From assembly GCF_000982415.1 (NCBI RefSeq), contig NZ_LANI01000001.1, forward strand, positions 272,167 through 336,166: a stretch of 64,000 bases of DNA, in the 5' to 3' direction. Origin of the DNA: Kiloniella litopenaei. GTDB taxonomy: Bacteria; Pseudomonadota; Alphaproteobacteria; Kiloniellales; Kiloniellaceae. Of the stretch, positions 27,907-37,011 are shown one piece after another. The translations under genes and the position numbers were made by a program. Each line of letters begins with the position of its first letter. Position 1 is the stretch's first letter. Below the pieces are notes generated by a model. The model was given only the letters and a program-made list of their open reading frames with translations, did no database searches and was not told the origin of the DNA.

Positions 27907-28154
27907 CTTTATCCTGATATTGCTACACAACCAAAACTTACCTCTACGAACCAAGCTAACCAGCATACGTGATACGGCTTCAAAGCTCCGTTTTCCCCTT
28001 ATTTCTGCATCAAGCTCTCCCTAAAATTAACATTGGCCCCATGCCAGAAAAATTAATGGCTCTATGCCTTGGGTAAAGAAATCAATAAGACGAGAGGAAC
28101 TATTGATAAATCGCCGGGGCTGATCTGCCTCGCCCCTTAAGCCAGGAAACCATC

Positions 28155-29081
28155 ATGTCACTTTTTCACGGCCTCTCTGCCTTCCCGATAACGCCCACTG
28201 ATAAGGATGGACGGGTAAATGGCGATGAACTCTTTCTTTTGCTGGACCGGATCGTCAAGGCCGGACCTGATTCCAGAGGGAATACCGGCGTTAATTCTAT
28301 TGGACTGTTGGGCAGTACGGGTGGTTATGCCTATCTGACAAGGGCAGAGCGACAACGTGCCGTTGCCATGGCTGCCGATTTTATTGGTGGGCGCATTCCC
28401 TTGATCGTTGGGATTGGCGCGCTTAGAACCGATGAAGTACAAGAACTGGCAAAGGACGCCCGCGACGCAGGGGCAGATGGTCTGTTGCTAGCCCCTGTTT
28501 CCTATACCCCTTTGACAGAAGCTGAAGTCTATCAGCATTTCCTTGCGGTTGCCGGGGTCACAGACCTTCCGATTTGTATCTATAATAACCCCGGCACAAC
28601 CCATTTTACCTTTTCGCTGGACCTTCTAAAGCGTCTTTCACAAATAGATAGCATTGCTGCCGTCAAGATGCCCTTGCCGCAAGGGCAGGAGATAGAGGAT
28701 AACCTGGCGCAACTTCGCCAAAATACAGCCGACAAGGATGGCTTTGCTGTTGGCTATAGTGGCGACTGGGGCTGTGCTGCGGGGCTTCTGGCCGGGGCAG
28801 ACACATGGTACAGCGTGGTTGGCGGACTTTTCCCGTCTCAGGCCCTGAAACTGGCAAGGGCCGCGCAAGGGGGTGATACGCAGACAGTCCAGCATATTGA
28901 TCAATTCTTCCAACCGCTCTGGACACTCTTTAAAGAGTTTGGCGGCATGCGGGTTATGTATGCTGCTGCGAACATCCTGTCCCTGACGGACGCATCGCCT
29001 CACCTGCCCGTTCTTCCACTATCCCCTGCGGATAAAGAACGTGTTCGAAAGGCCATAAAAACCTTGAACGAACTAAGTTAG
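28155..29081 (+). CDS. Dihydrodipicolinate synthase / N-acetylneuraminate lyase family aldolase
   Basis: The 308-residue TIM-barrel enzyme has GLSAFPITPTDKDGRVN at the N-terminus, the substrate-carboxylate motif GLLGSTGGYAYLTRAER, the catalytic Tyr in ICIYNNPGTT and the Schiff-base Lys in IAAVKMPLP. The family condenses or cleaves pyruvate-derived keto acids. The GSTGGYAYL version of the usual GTTGE motif suggests a catabolic or non-DapA role. No sugar-acid genes lie beside it, so the substrate is open. The upstream 248 bp contains only a short GGGGC/GCCCC hairpin. Confidence 0.88.
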   Translation: MSLFHGLSAFPITPTDKDGRVNGDELFLLLDRIVKAGPDSRGNTGVNSIGLLGSTGGYAYLTRAERQRAVAMAADFIGGRIPLIVGIGALRTDEVQELAKDARDAGADGLLLAPVSYTPLTEAEVYQHFLAVAGVTDLPICIYNNPGTTHFTFSLDLLKRLSQIDSIAAVKMPLPQGQEIEDNLAQLRQNTADKDGFAVGYSGDWGCAAGLLAGADTWYSVVGGLFPSQALKLARAAQGGDTQTVQHIDQFFQPLWTLFKEFGGMRVMYAAANILSLTDASPHLPVLPLSPADKERVRKAIKTLNELS

Positions 29082-29165
29082 CGTCACGGTATGGTTGAAC
29101 AAAACAGGTTTACATAAACATATATAAATCAATATTATGAGCATTATTTTCTCTAGGACTGTCAC

Positions 29166-29798
29166 ATGCTCACAAGCGATAATTTGATCGCCACTATTGA
29201 TGCCCAACGCACAGAAAATGGTTTCCGTACTTTATCGGAAACCATCGAGCTTGCCGCCCGTGGCAACACTATCCTTGATCCCTTTTCTACCCTGATTTCT
29301 GTGCATGCCAAGATAGGGCAAAACAACACGTTCTATCCCGGCATTGTTATTCGCGCAGACGGCCCGGAAACAGTCGTGATTGGTAATGAAAATACCTTTT
29401 ATGCCCAGACCTATCTAGAGGCCAGTGGCGGGACCATCACCATTGGTTCGAATAACCAGTTCGGGCCAGAGGGCGGGGTGAGCGTCAAGGCAAACACAGG
29501 CAGCAGTGTTATTCAGATTGGGGATCACGGCAGGTACCTTGGCGGTGTTACCATCCTTGGCACGTCAACCCTGGGCAACGGCGCTCAAATCCTTGGCAAC
29601 ATCACCTTTGAAAGCTCTAACTTGGCGGCCGGAGGCACCTTCACTGAACAGGACCCGGATTTACGGGCCGCTGTTGTCAAAGGACGAGGCCTGATCCGCA
29701 ATCAAAACATTCAACAGGGGCACGTTGCCGTCCTTGGCGAAGCATCTACAGCTTTAAATATTCTGCCCCAGTCACATTTTCATCCCAAGAAAACCTGA
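29166..29798 (+). CDS. Left-handed beta-helix (hexapeptide-like) protein
   Basis: The 210-residue protein has regularly spaced hexapeptide-like turns from ~45 to ~155: AKIGQNNTFYPGIVIRADGPETVVIGNENTFY, TITIGSNNQFGPEGGVSV, STLGNGAQILGNITF. This is the fold of trimeric acyl- and nucleotidyl-transferases. The N-terminal extension (~40 residues) and the C-terminus lack the loops needed to name an enzyme. It lies 84 bp after the aldolase-family gene on the same strand, which may be an operon. Function unknown. Confidence 0.7.
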   Translation: MLTSDNLIATIDAQRTENGFRTLSETIELAARGNTILDPFSTLISVHAKIGQNNTFYPGIVIRADGPETVVIGNENTFYAQTYLEASGGTITIGSNNQFGPEGGVSVKANTGSSVIQIGDHGRYLGGVTILGTSTLGNGAQILGNITFESSNLAAGGTFTEQDPDLRAAVVKGRGLIRNQNIQQGHVAVLGEASTALNILPQSHFHPKKT

Positions 29799-29903
29799 TT
29801 GCTCTAGAATAGAAGTACGTCCGTCTGAATCAACCGCATTGCAGCTTTGTAATTATCTCGTACCGTTGATCTGCATGACATTACTGCCTCATCAAGTTTC
29901 CCC

Positions 29904-29932
29904 TTGCCATATCGTGATTTGAGGTGCTATCC
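29904..29932 (+). promoter_or_regulatory. Candidate promoter of the trpS leader
   Basis: TTGCCA and CTATCC are separated by 17 bp. Transcription would begin about seven bases later, at or next to the ATG of the leader frame at 29940, which would make the leader mRNA nearly leaderless. The -10 element is a weak match, so this is tentative. Confidence 0.4.
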
Positions 29933-29939
29933 AGCAGGC

Positions 29940-29987
29940 ATGAAATATCAAAGAACAACACTTATTAATCGCTGGTGGCGTTCCTGA
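29940..29987 (+). CDS. Probable Trp leader peptide (MKYQRTTLINRWWRS)
   Basis: The 15-codon frame ends in tandem Trp codons (TGG TGG at 29973-29978), Arg, Ser and TGA. It is followed within 40 nt by a terminator hairpin and then trpS, the order expected for ribosome-mediated attenuation. The frame is too short to be judged on codon usage. Known alphaproteobacterial trpL peptides precede trpE and are leaderless; this frame is similar in form but precedes trpS. Base pairing that would allow switching is visible: CGCT/AGCG plus CGTT/AACG form a 1:2 hairpin, and GCGGC (29993-29997) can pair with GCCGC (30026-30030) of the terminator arm. Confidence 0.65.
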   Translation: MKYQRTTLINRWWRS

Positions 29988-30024
29988 ACGGAGCGGCACA
30001 AGGATATTTCACATCTATTTTTTG

Positions 30025-30048
30025 AGCCGCCACATGGGCGGCTTTTTT
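30025..30048 (+). terminator. Attenuator terminator upstream of trpS
   Basis: AGCCGCC and GGCGGCT form a perfect 7-bp stem with a 5-nt loop, followed by TTTTTT. It stands between the leader peptide and trpS and would release a ~110-nt RNA when Trp-tRNA is plentiful. Part of its 5' arm can pair instead with the segment 29993-29997. Confidence 0.85.
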
Positions 30049-30091
30049 ATTTCTGCATCATGGGGCGGTTCTGTTTTTTTCGGAGACAGCC

Positions 30092-31102
30092 ATGACACAG
30101 AACAAACCCACCATACTGACAGGCGATCGCACCACAGGGCCGCTGCATATCGGGCATTACGCCGGATCACTTAAAAATCGAATTCGCTTTCAGAATGATC
30201 ACAATCAGTTTTTGTTGCTTGCGGACACACAGGCATTAACCGATAACGCAAACAATATCGAAAAGGTCCGATCCAATGTGCTAGAGGTCGCATTGGACTA
30301 TCTGGCAGTTGGGATTGATCCTGAAAAAACGACCATTTGCCTGCAATCCCATCTCCCTGCATTGGCGGAACTATCGATGCTGTATCTGAATTTTGTCACC
30401 GTTGCCCGTCTGGAAAGAAACCCGACCATACGGGATGAAATCAAAGCCCGTAATTTTGGCCGCGATATTCCCGCAGGCTTTATGTGTTATCCCGCAGCAC
30501 AGGCCGCTGACATAACTGCTTTCAAGGCAACCGTGGTTCCAGTGGGTGAAGATCAGGCCCCCTTGATTGAACAAACCAACGAAATTATCCGCAAAATCAA
30601 CGCAACAGCCCACACGTCGGTTCTTCCCGCGGTAAAGGCCATCATCCCCCAAACCGGACGCCTGCCCGGTATCAACGGGAAAGCCAAGATGAGCAAGTCA
30701 CTGGGCAACGCCATTGCCCTTTCCGCCTCTGCCGATGAAATCAAAGCCGCCGTAATGCAGATGTATACGGACCCCAAACACCTGAGAGTTCAAGATCCGG
30801 GTCAAGTCGAAGGCAACGTGGTATTTACCTATCTGGATGCGTTTGATGATGACACCTCAACAGTTGCAGAACTTAAACAGCACTATCAACAAGGCGGCCT
30901 GGGCGACATGGTTTTGAAAAACAGATTAAATGCTATTCTACAGGACCTGATAGCCCCTATCCGGGAACGCCGCGCCCGGCTTGCCCGCGACCCGGGTTAT
31001 GTTCTGGACGTGATCCGCAAGGGAACAGAAAAATCCCGTGACCTGACACAGGACACCTATCGGGACGTTGCCACATCACTTGGTTTATTCATGCTGACCT
31101 GA
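30092..31102 (+). CDS. trpS: Tryptophanyl-tRNA synthetase
   Basis: The 336-residue class-I synthetase has TGDRTTGPLHIGHYAGSL (the HIGH motif as HIGH) at residues ~9-26 and KMSKSLGNAI (KMSKS) at ~200. Residues DTQALTDNANN and VPVGEDQAPLIEQT match the family. The length is normal. It charges tRNA-Trp in the cytoplasm. A GGAG ribosome site precedes the ATG. A Trp-codon leader peptide and terminator upstream suggest control by charged tRNA-Trp level. It is a single-gene transcript, as a hairpin follows and no gene continues. Confidence 0.96.
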   Translation: MTQNKPTILTGDRTTGPLHIGHYAGSLKNRIRFQNDHNQFLLLADTQALTDNANNIEKVRSNVLEVALDYLAVGIDPEKTTICLQSHLPALAELSMLYLNFVTVARLERNPTIRDEIKARNFGRDIPAGFMCYPAAQAADITAFKATVVPVGEDQAPLIEQTNEIIRKINATAHTSVLPAVKAIIPQTGRLPGINGKAKMSKSLGNAIALSASADEIKAAVMQMYTDPKHLRVQDPGQVEGNVVFTYLDAFDDDTSTVAELKQHYQQGGLGDMVLKNRLNAILQDLIAPIRERRARLARDPGYVLDVIRKGTEKSRDLTQDTYRDVATSLGLFMLT

Positions 31103-31151
31103 AAGTCCCCGAGTTCAAAAGGGGTGCGAACAAAAATAGCGCTGGCGCCAA

Positions 31152-31182
31152 AAGGGCATTGGTATTCACGATCAATGCCCTT
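31152..31182 (+). terminator. Hairpin downstream of trpS
   Basis: A perfect 10-bp stem, AAGGGCATTG with CAATGCCCTT, has an 11-nt loop. No T-run follows, so termination may be weak or Rho-assisted. Confidence 0.6.
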
Positions 31183-31280
31183 AACCTATTCTGTTTATTG
31201 ACTAATATTCTGCAAACTATCACGCGTCTGAGTGCCCATTTTTTCGCAACACCCTTATTTATTAATCAGAAACAAACCTA

Positions 31281-31667
31281 TCAAGCCACTGCAATTGTTT
31301 CATCTGTTTTCAAAACACGTTCGGTTATACGCTTGAAATCCATAATTTTTACGGGCTTTTTAATAAAAGCACGACACCCGCTTTCATAGGCATCCTCAAT
31401 GATGTTTGTATCTGTTGCGGCACTGACAACAATTATGGGCAAGGTCGTTTTATTCAATTTGTTTTTAATATAACGAATAGCATCTATCCCGTTCATTTGG
31501 GGAAGGTTAATATCCATAAAAACCAGATCAAAGTCTTCCTTGCCGATAAGATCCAAACCTTCTTCGGCTGTTTCCACAGCCACAAGATCTTCGCCCCAAA
31601 GTTGTTCGACAAAAAGACGTAGAACACGGGTGTTCATGGGCTTATCTTCTACATACAGGAACTTCAT
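31281..31667 (-). CDS. Stand-alone response-regulator receiver protein
   Basis: The 128-residue CheY-like protein has acidic residues in LYVEDKP, the phospho-acceptor Asp in DLVFMDINLPQMNG (~residue 51), Thr/Ser in IVVSAAT and Lys in FIKKPV. No output domain follows. GGAGG precedes the ATG. It lies 61 nt downstream of a hybrid kinase whose own receiver domain is closely similar (MDINLPGMSGIDA), so phosphotransfer between them is likely. The signal and target are unknown. Confidence 0.92.
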   Translation of the reverse strand: MKFLYVEDKPMNTRVLRLFVEQLWGEDLVAVETAEEGLDLIGKEDFDLVFMDINLPQMNGIDAIRYIKNKLNKTTLPIIVVSAATDTNIIEDAYESGCRAFIKKPVKIMDFKRITERVLKTDETIAVA

Positions 31668-31728
31668 ATAGCCTCCGGCATAATCACAATAGTACCATAC
31701 CATATTGCTAGGTTAATCAATCATAAAT

Positions 31729-33291
31729 TTACAGATACCTTTCTAAAACCTCTACGGTTTCCAGTAAATTTATAGGCTTTGCAAGCATTTCACTGAATTT
31801 CTGTTTTTTAATTTTACTTATGGTCAGCTTGGAAACATCGGCTGTAATCGCGACGACGGGCGGCAAATGCCGGTACAGTCTTTCCAGGCATTTCATGGCG
31901 TCAATCCCACTCATCCCCGGCAGATTAATATCCATAAAAATCATGTCACAGGGGTGATCCTGAATATATTCCAATCCTTGTTCTGCGGACGAACAGCTCT
32001 CAAAGTCAATCTCTGGATAGACCTTACTGACGATCTGTCTTAACAAAGCAATATTAGATGGATTGTCTTCTATATAGAGAATGCGGCCATTCATTTTTTT
32101 ATCCGCACTCTCTATGGCATTTTCTATTTCCTCGTTTGTAACTTCCAACTCGCTATTCATGTCTCCGGCGGGAATATCAATCCAGAATTGCGTACCATCA
32201 GGCGTACTAGAAAACCCGATGTCGCCTTGCATCATCCGCACAATTTTTTGGGTAATGGCCAACCCAACACCGCTGCCTTCAATGGCAGAATTTTCCAGCC
32301 CCAGACGGTCAAAGGGAATAAACAGCTTTTCGTGATGTCTTTGGGGAATACCATACCCCGTATCTGCCACCTTTATACGGACAAAACGGTTATCCAGCTT
32401 TTCAAAGGAAATGGTTACGGAACCATCTTCGCGATTATATTTAATCCCGTTTGAAATCAAGTTGATTAAGCTCTGCCGGATACGTCCCCTGTCTGCATGA
32501 ATAAATGCCTTCCCCTTGTTTTCCGGTTTAAAGACAACCTTGATGTTATTGGATGTCGCCGTAAATTTTGTAAGATCAATGCATTCGTCAATAATTTCAG
32601 AAACGTCGATGTCTTCCAGCGAAACCGAAATAATACCCGCCTCTATTTTTGACAGGTCGAGAACATCGTCAATCAGATTTAACAGATGATCCCCGCTTTT
32701 GAGGATGTGTTGCACTGCTTCTTGATACAGCTCGTACTTTATCTGGTTTTCGTCTGTCACCTGTAACAGCTGTGCAAACCCCAAAATTGTATTCATAGGG
32801 GTTCTAAGTTCATGGCTCATGGAAGACAGGAAATGAGACTTGGCCATATTGGCCCGCTCTGCCTCTTCTTTCGCCCTCAGGATATCGTTTTCGGCCCGAA
32901 CCTTTTCGGTCAGATCCCTTAAAATACCAACGAAACAAACCTGGTCCCCAACCATCAGCTCACTGACAGCAAGGTACATGGATATTTCCTGACCCGTTTT
33001 TGTACGCCCCTCTACAATGCGCCCGATGCCAATAATCTTGTTCGGGCCCCCTTCCATAAAATTGGTCAGGTATTGATCATGTTCGGAACTATAGCGTTGG
33101 GGCATCAAAATCTTGACGTTTTTGCCAACCAGCTCTTCTTCTCTATAGCCAAAAATTTTCAGGGTTGCCGGATTAACCATCTGGATAATACCCAAATGAT
33201 TTATCACAATCATGCCATCAACGACGGTTTGCCAGATAGACTGGAACAGGGCTGATCCACTTTGGGCATCTGACAGAACAACGCTATTCAT
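31729..33291 (-). CDS. PAS-containing hybrid sensor histidine kinase
   Basis: The 520-residue protein has, in order, a PAS domain (residues ~12-125: IWQTVVDGMIVINHLGIIQMVNPATLKIFGY), a coiled linker, HisKA with the H-box SHELRTPMNTILG, HATPase (N box LINLISNGIKYN, G1 VADTGYGIP, G2 GSGVGLAITQKIV) and a C-terminal receiver with Asp in MDINLPGMSGID. No membrane segment is present, so it is a cytoplasmic sensor. ATG 33291 with GAGAAG upstream is preferred over TTG two codons earlier. It forms an operon with the receiver protein. Confidence 0.95.
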   Translation of the reverse strand: MNSVVLSDAQSGSALFQSIWQTVVDGMIVINHLGIIQMVNPATLKIFGYREEELVGKNVKILMPQRYSSEHDQYLTNFMEGGPNKIIGIGRIVEGRTKTGQEISMYLAVSELMVGDQVCFVGILRDLTEKVRAENDILRAKEEAERANMAKSHFLSSMSHELRTPMNTILGFAQLLQVTDENQIKYELYQEAVQHILKSGDHLLNLIDDVLDLSKIEAGIISVSLEDIDVSEIIDECIDLTKFTATSNNIKVVFKPENKGKAFIHADRGRIRQSLINLISNGIKYNREDGSVTISFEKLDNRFVRIKVADTGYGIPQRHHEKLFIPFDRLGLENSAIEGSGVGLAITQKIVRMMQGDIGFSSTPDGTQFWIDIPAGDMNSELEVTNEEIENAIESADKKMNGRILYIEDNPSNIALLRQIVSKVYPEIDFESCSSAEQGLEYIQDHPCDMIFMDINLPGMSGIDAMKCLERLYRHLPPVVAITADVSKLTISKIKKQKFSEMLAKPINLLETVEVLERYL

Positions 33292-34836
33292 CGGCAACTT
33301 CTCGTTGTTATTAGGGTGGCAATCTCACCTTAACGTTACCTGTGATTACTTAAAGATATATTACCCGACTAAAATACCCTGCTTTTACAATGATATTATT
33401 TCGATTCCCAATCGTCACATTCCATGACGCATGGCAAAGCTAATGAGATTTGAAAAATAGTCAGGACCAAGTTGCTGCGATTGGTTTCGATTGCTGTTCT
33501 CAACACTGGGATGAGTCATTATTCAAGAGAAAGCATGGATTAAAGAGAATTTTGGGGCAGGCCCTGATAGCCATAATCAGATCAAAAGCAGCATTGGCAA
33601 ATATCAAGCTCTATTATCTTCAGGCAGGTCTTTATCTCTTTGCGGGGCTTTGTGGTCGTCTTTCAGGCAAATAAACGCCCTAGAAAATAAAAAGAAGGCC
33701 ACAAAACCCGGCAAAAGAAGCAAAGGCAGAACGTGTTTACCCCCTTGATAATCCTTAACGTTCCTCTTGCGTGACAGCTACCTGTGTCACATAACGATCA
33801 TTCCTTACCCCGACACCCGCATGCGGCGTATACCACTACGCTGCAAAACCGGAACGCGATCCCCACACTTAGTCTATCGCAGCTGCTCCAGCTTTACCTA
33901 CGCCACAGTTATTCAAACAGTTATAAAACACTTGAACACTACGGTTAATGTCATGCTGATCAGATTTCATTATCTGACCTATATTGGCTTCACGTTGGCA
34001 AGATCCCCCCAAAGGAAGTGCCTTTGACAGTTTGAAACCAGACGCAACACAATCGGTTGAATACCACACGCCAGAGCAACCACACGCTTTGAACAATCGT
34101 TCAGGCCCTAAACACACCAAGACCATCAGATGACGCAACCACACTACACGCCAGATCATTCAACTAAGCCCCAGACAACCTTGCCCAGTTTCTACCCACA
34201 TCCCCACTCCATATAACAAGGATCAGATTGTTCCTGTACCACACAACTACCAGGCAATATATCTGATCGGGTTTGCGTTTATATCAGTGCTTTTCAAAAG
34301 ATCAGAGCAGCTGAGCAAACTCTTTATTTATGGAGCCACCCCTGACTACGTGGGGAGCGAATGTAGGAAAATTACGTTGAATTGGTTAAAGAGATATTAA
34401 CATAGAATCTATTCAACCTAAAGGCTAAAGAATATTATATACGATTTAAGAAATACCGAGTAAAAAGATCAAGTATATACAACTTGGAAATCAATAAGAT
34501 AGAACGTTTACTTGAATAAGTCTTAGTGTTTTTGTCGGTTAAAGGCGCGTATAACTTTTTTTAAAAAACCTATAAAAACATTATTTTACGTCCACACGCC
34601 GTAAAATAGAACGAATCGCTTTAAGATTGATTATCACAATCATCCACTGCCTGTTTATCACTATTCCACCCAGTATCTGGCCCCCCGGATATGCTTAGGA
34701 TTTTAACGAAGCATCCTATTGTATGCGTACTAAAGCTACACCAATCAACCGAACAAACTATTTAGGTTTCTGGATAGGTAAACTTGCCCTCTCAAGTCCC
34801 AAAACCTTCCTGTGACGCAATCGCCGATAAGTCTGT
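33292..34836. other. 1.5-kb stretch without recognisable genes
   Basis: Only short, biased frames without family resemblance or good ribosome sites cover this stretch. A 74-codon frame at 33450-33674 is the longest that might be real. Two structured spots are visible: an imperfect hairpin at 34221-34268 (GATCAGAT with ATCTGATC, plus inner CCTG/CAGG) and a perfect 9-bp hairpin at 34582-34608 (TATTTTACG with CGTAAAATA). The part from 34380 to 34620 is AT-rich. No tRNA, rRNA or transposase remnant was recognised. It may hold a non-coding RNA or decayed DNA. Confidence 0.55.
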
Positions 34837-35922
34837 TTACTTTTCCCAATCTTCACCGACAGGGCGACGTTCCCGTTTACTTTCGGTCTGGATAAGGTTT
34901 CTGGCTTCTTTCAGGTCCATAACCGATGGTGTATCTGGCAGGTCGTTGTTGTGTTCCGACACATAGGCCAGTTCGTAATACATAGGAAAATGATCTGATC
35001 CCATAAAGGGTTGCCGCCGGATTGCCACAAGTTCAAATTCTTCGGAATGGAAGATATGATCCAATGGCCAGCGTAAAAAGGGAAAACGCGCATCAAACGA
35101 ATTGAACATCCCGCGTCCCTGACGTGGGTCAAGCAAACGAGAAACCCGCAGGAAACGACGGGTTGTTGATGACCAGGCCACATCGTTCAAATCCCCGGCA
35201 ACGACCAGTGGTCTTTTGCGATAGCGCGCCTTTTTACCTGCGACCAGAATTTCGGCATCCCTGCCAATTGTATCTCTGTGTGGCACAGGCGGGTCGGGAT
35301 GAATGGCTATCAAATCAAATTCATCCCCGCCTTCAAACCTGAAACGACAATGAAAGCTGGGAATACTGTCGTTCAACAGAAACCGGATATCGCCCTTTGT
35401 CAGTTCCAGACGGGATAACAGGAACATGCCGTAACTATTATCCTGTGGACAGCTAAGCTGATAGCCATAGCGGTCTGCGACCCCGGCCATGGCATCCACC
35501 CATATCTGATCGGTTTCCATCAGGACCAGAATATCCGGGTCACAGTCATCAATAATGGAAATGAGTTTATCGTGGTTTCTGTTGCTCTGTTTTACATTAC
35601 AGACCAACATTTTAAATGTCGTCGCGTTATCATGTTTATCCGGCTCAAACCTTGCCGATTGTTGCCACCAAAAAGGGGTAAAACGAATGATATGAAACAG
35701 CTCGATAAAAACCGAGACAGACAACAACCCGACCAACGTATAGTAATAGTGATCACGGGGAAGAACCGCCACGACAGATACCAGAGTAACAAATGATATT
35801 GTCAGGATCTGAAGACGTCCGAAATCAAATATTCTAAAGATACCATGCGGGATTGGTACAAAGGGCAGCACACTGGCCAAAAAACACAATAGCGTAAGCG
35901 CGCCCAACAGATAATGTACCAT
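34837..35922 (-). CDS. Membrane-anchored endonuclease/exonuclease/phosphatase (EEP) family protein
   Basis: The 361-residue protein has two or three N-terminal membrane segments (to ~90) and then an EEP domain: MLVCNVKQSNRNHDKLISII, the metal-ligand Glu in LVLMETDQIW, IAIHPDPP, VVAGDLNDVAWSS and the C-terminal His in MGSDHFPMYYEL. This is the UPF0294/YafD-like arrangement. It could cleave nucleic acid or phosphoester substrates at the membrane; the substrate is unknown. ATG 35922 follows AAGGGG. Confidence 0.88.
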   Translation of the reverse strand: MVHYLLGALTLLCFLASVLPFVPIPHGIFRIFDFGRLQILTISFVTLVSVVAVLPRDHYYYTLVGLLSVSVFIELFHIIRFTPFWWQQSARFEPDKHDNATTFKMLVCNVKQSNRNHDKLISIIDDCDPDILVLMETDQIWVDAMAGVADRYGYQLSCPQDNSYGMFLLSRLELTKGDIRFLLNDSIPSFHCRFRFEGGDEFDLIAIHPDPPVPHRDTIGRDAEILVAGKKARYRKRPLVVAGDLNDVAWSSTTRRFLRVSRLLDPRQGRGMFNSFDARFPFLRWPLDHIFHSEEFELVAIRRQPFMGSDHFPMYYELAYVSEHNNDLPDTPSVMDLKEARNLIQTESKRERRPVGEDWEK

Positions 35923-36121
35923 CACACCCCTTAATCCCCTGCCCTCTAATACGAGCTATAGTCCATGCACCGTGCGACATACCGACCATACCGCCAACAA
36001 CAGCAAACCACCGCTGTAACGATAAAACCCATTTATGCCCCGGTTATTTTATAGCGGAACAATACTATAATGGAAGATATTGACGTTTTTCTTGCGATCA
36101 CGGGTTATTTGAAAATCTTTA

Positions 36122-36661
36122 TTATTTTTCTTTCTTTCCGCTTTTCTCTTTTGCGTCATCTTCCTGCGAACCCTGCGAACATTCTTCACTATCATCCACC
36201 CCCGATAGCCATGTCCGGCAAATGCCACCGGCCAGTAAAATAAGACTGATCGCGCCAAAAGCAACAATACCCAAGGCATAAAACCCAAAACCAATGGTCA
36301 AGCCAATGCCACCGGCCGCCCAGATACTGGCCCCCGTTGCGGTGCCAACAACCCTATCGCCCCGTTGAATAATGGCCCCGGCCCCCAGAAAGCCGATCCC
36401 GGTCATCACCCCGGCAACAATACTGGATAAATCAACCTTTACAATGTTTTCTGCCGACGCAAAGTCAGAATAGATTTCCTGTCCCAAAATCGCCAAAGTA
36501 CAGGTAGTAACTGCAACGATCATATAGGCCCGGAAATCAATTGGTTTATTTTTACTATCCCGTTCCAGCCCGAGCACAAGCCCGAAAGCCATGGCCAAGC
36601 CAACACGAAGCAAGAGTTCCTGCCAGGAAATATACGTCAGCTCTATACTCAAATCAGCCAT
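36122..36661 (-). CDS. MgtC/SapB-family membrane protein
   Basis: The 179-residue protein has about four to five hydrophobic segments and the MgtC signature: LLRVGLAMAFGLVLGLERDSKNKPIDFRAYMIVAVTTC, then GVMTGIGFLGAGAIIQRGDRVVGTATGASIWAAGGIGL. The conserved Glu and Arg in GLERD are present. The C-terminal ~30 residues are very charged. MgtC proteins modulate membrane ATPases or Mg homeostasis; short MgtC-like forms without the C-terminal ACT-like domain, like this one, are of uncertain role. Confidence 0.92.
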   Translation of the reverse strand: MADLSIELTYISWQELLLRVGLAMAFGLVLGLERDSKNKPIDFRAYMIVAVTTCTLAILGQEIYSDFASAENIVKVDLSSIVAGVMTGIGFLGAGAIIQRGDRVVGTATGASIWAAGGIGLTIGFGFYALGIVAFGAISLILLAGGICRTWLSGVDDSEECSQGSQEDDAKEKSGKKEK

Positions 36662-36845
36662 TTTACCCTCAATCCGCCATTAGTCTGCTTATACACAAGT
36701 GCTGTTGCCCCACAGATAGTACCTTGGGCGTTATATTGTGCAAGAAAAGCGAGAGGAAAAGAGAGGGACTATCGGGCAGTCGAGAGGTGTTGGAAAGACT
36801 TGGGAGAACCAGAACTGGCTGGACACTGAGCGAGACACGTACTGG

Positions 36846-36963
36846 CTGGGGAAACAGGGAGCTGGGGAAACAGGGAGTTTGGTATAAAAAAAGTCTGATC
36901 CAGGAAAAGGCCTGATCCAAGAAAAGGCTTGATCCAAGAAAAGGCTTGATCCAAGAAAAGGCT
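36846..36963. repeat. Two adjacent tandem repeats (16-bp x2 and 17-bp x4)
   Basis: CTGGGGAAACAGGGAG occurs twice in tandem (36846-36877). Shortly after, TGATCCAAGAAAAGGCT occurs as four 17-bp units (36896-36963), the last three identical and the first with two changes. They lie between the MgtC and PAS genes. The frames running through them encode FLDQAFSWI-type repeats and are not considered genes. The rest of the 350-bp gap holds nothing recognised. Confidence 0.92.
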
Positions 36964-37011
36964 TCGGCAAAAACCGAGATCAACAGACCAAGAAGTCAAA
37001 CAAAAATATGA

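Noticed and set aside
33869..34159. 96-codon minus-strand frame in the gene-free gap
   Set aside because: Cys/Trp-rich composition, no ribosome site and no recognisable domain; likely chance.
36846..36963. CRISPR-like array
   Set aside because: The units are directly adjacent with no spacers and no cas genes are nearby; this is a simple tandem repeat.
36669..36999. Overlapping minus-strand frames encoding FLDQAFSWI-type repeats
   Set aside because: All three frames are open only because the 17-bp tandem repeat has no stops; there is no ribosome site or family match.
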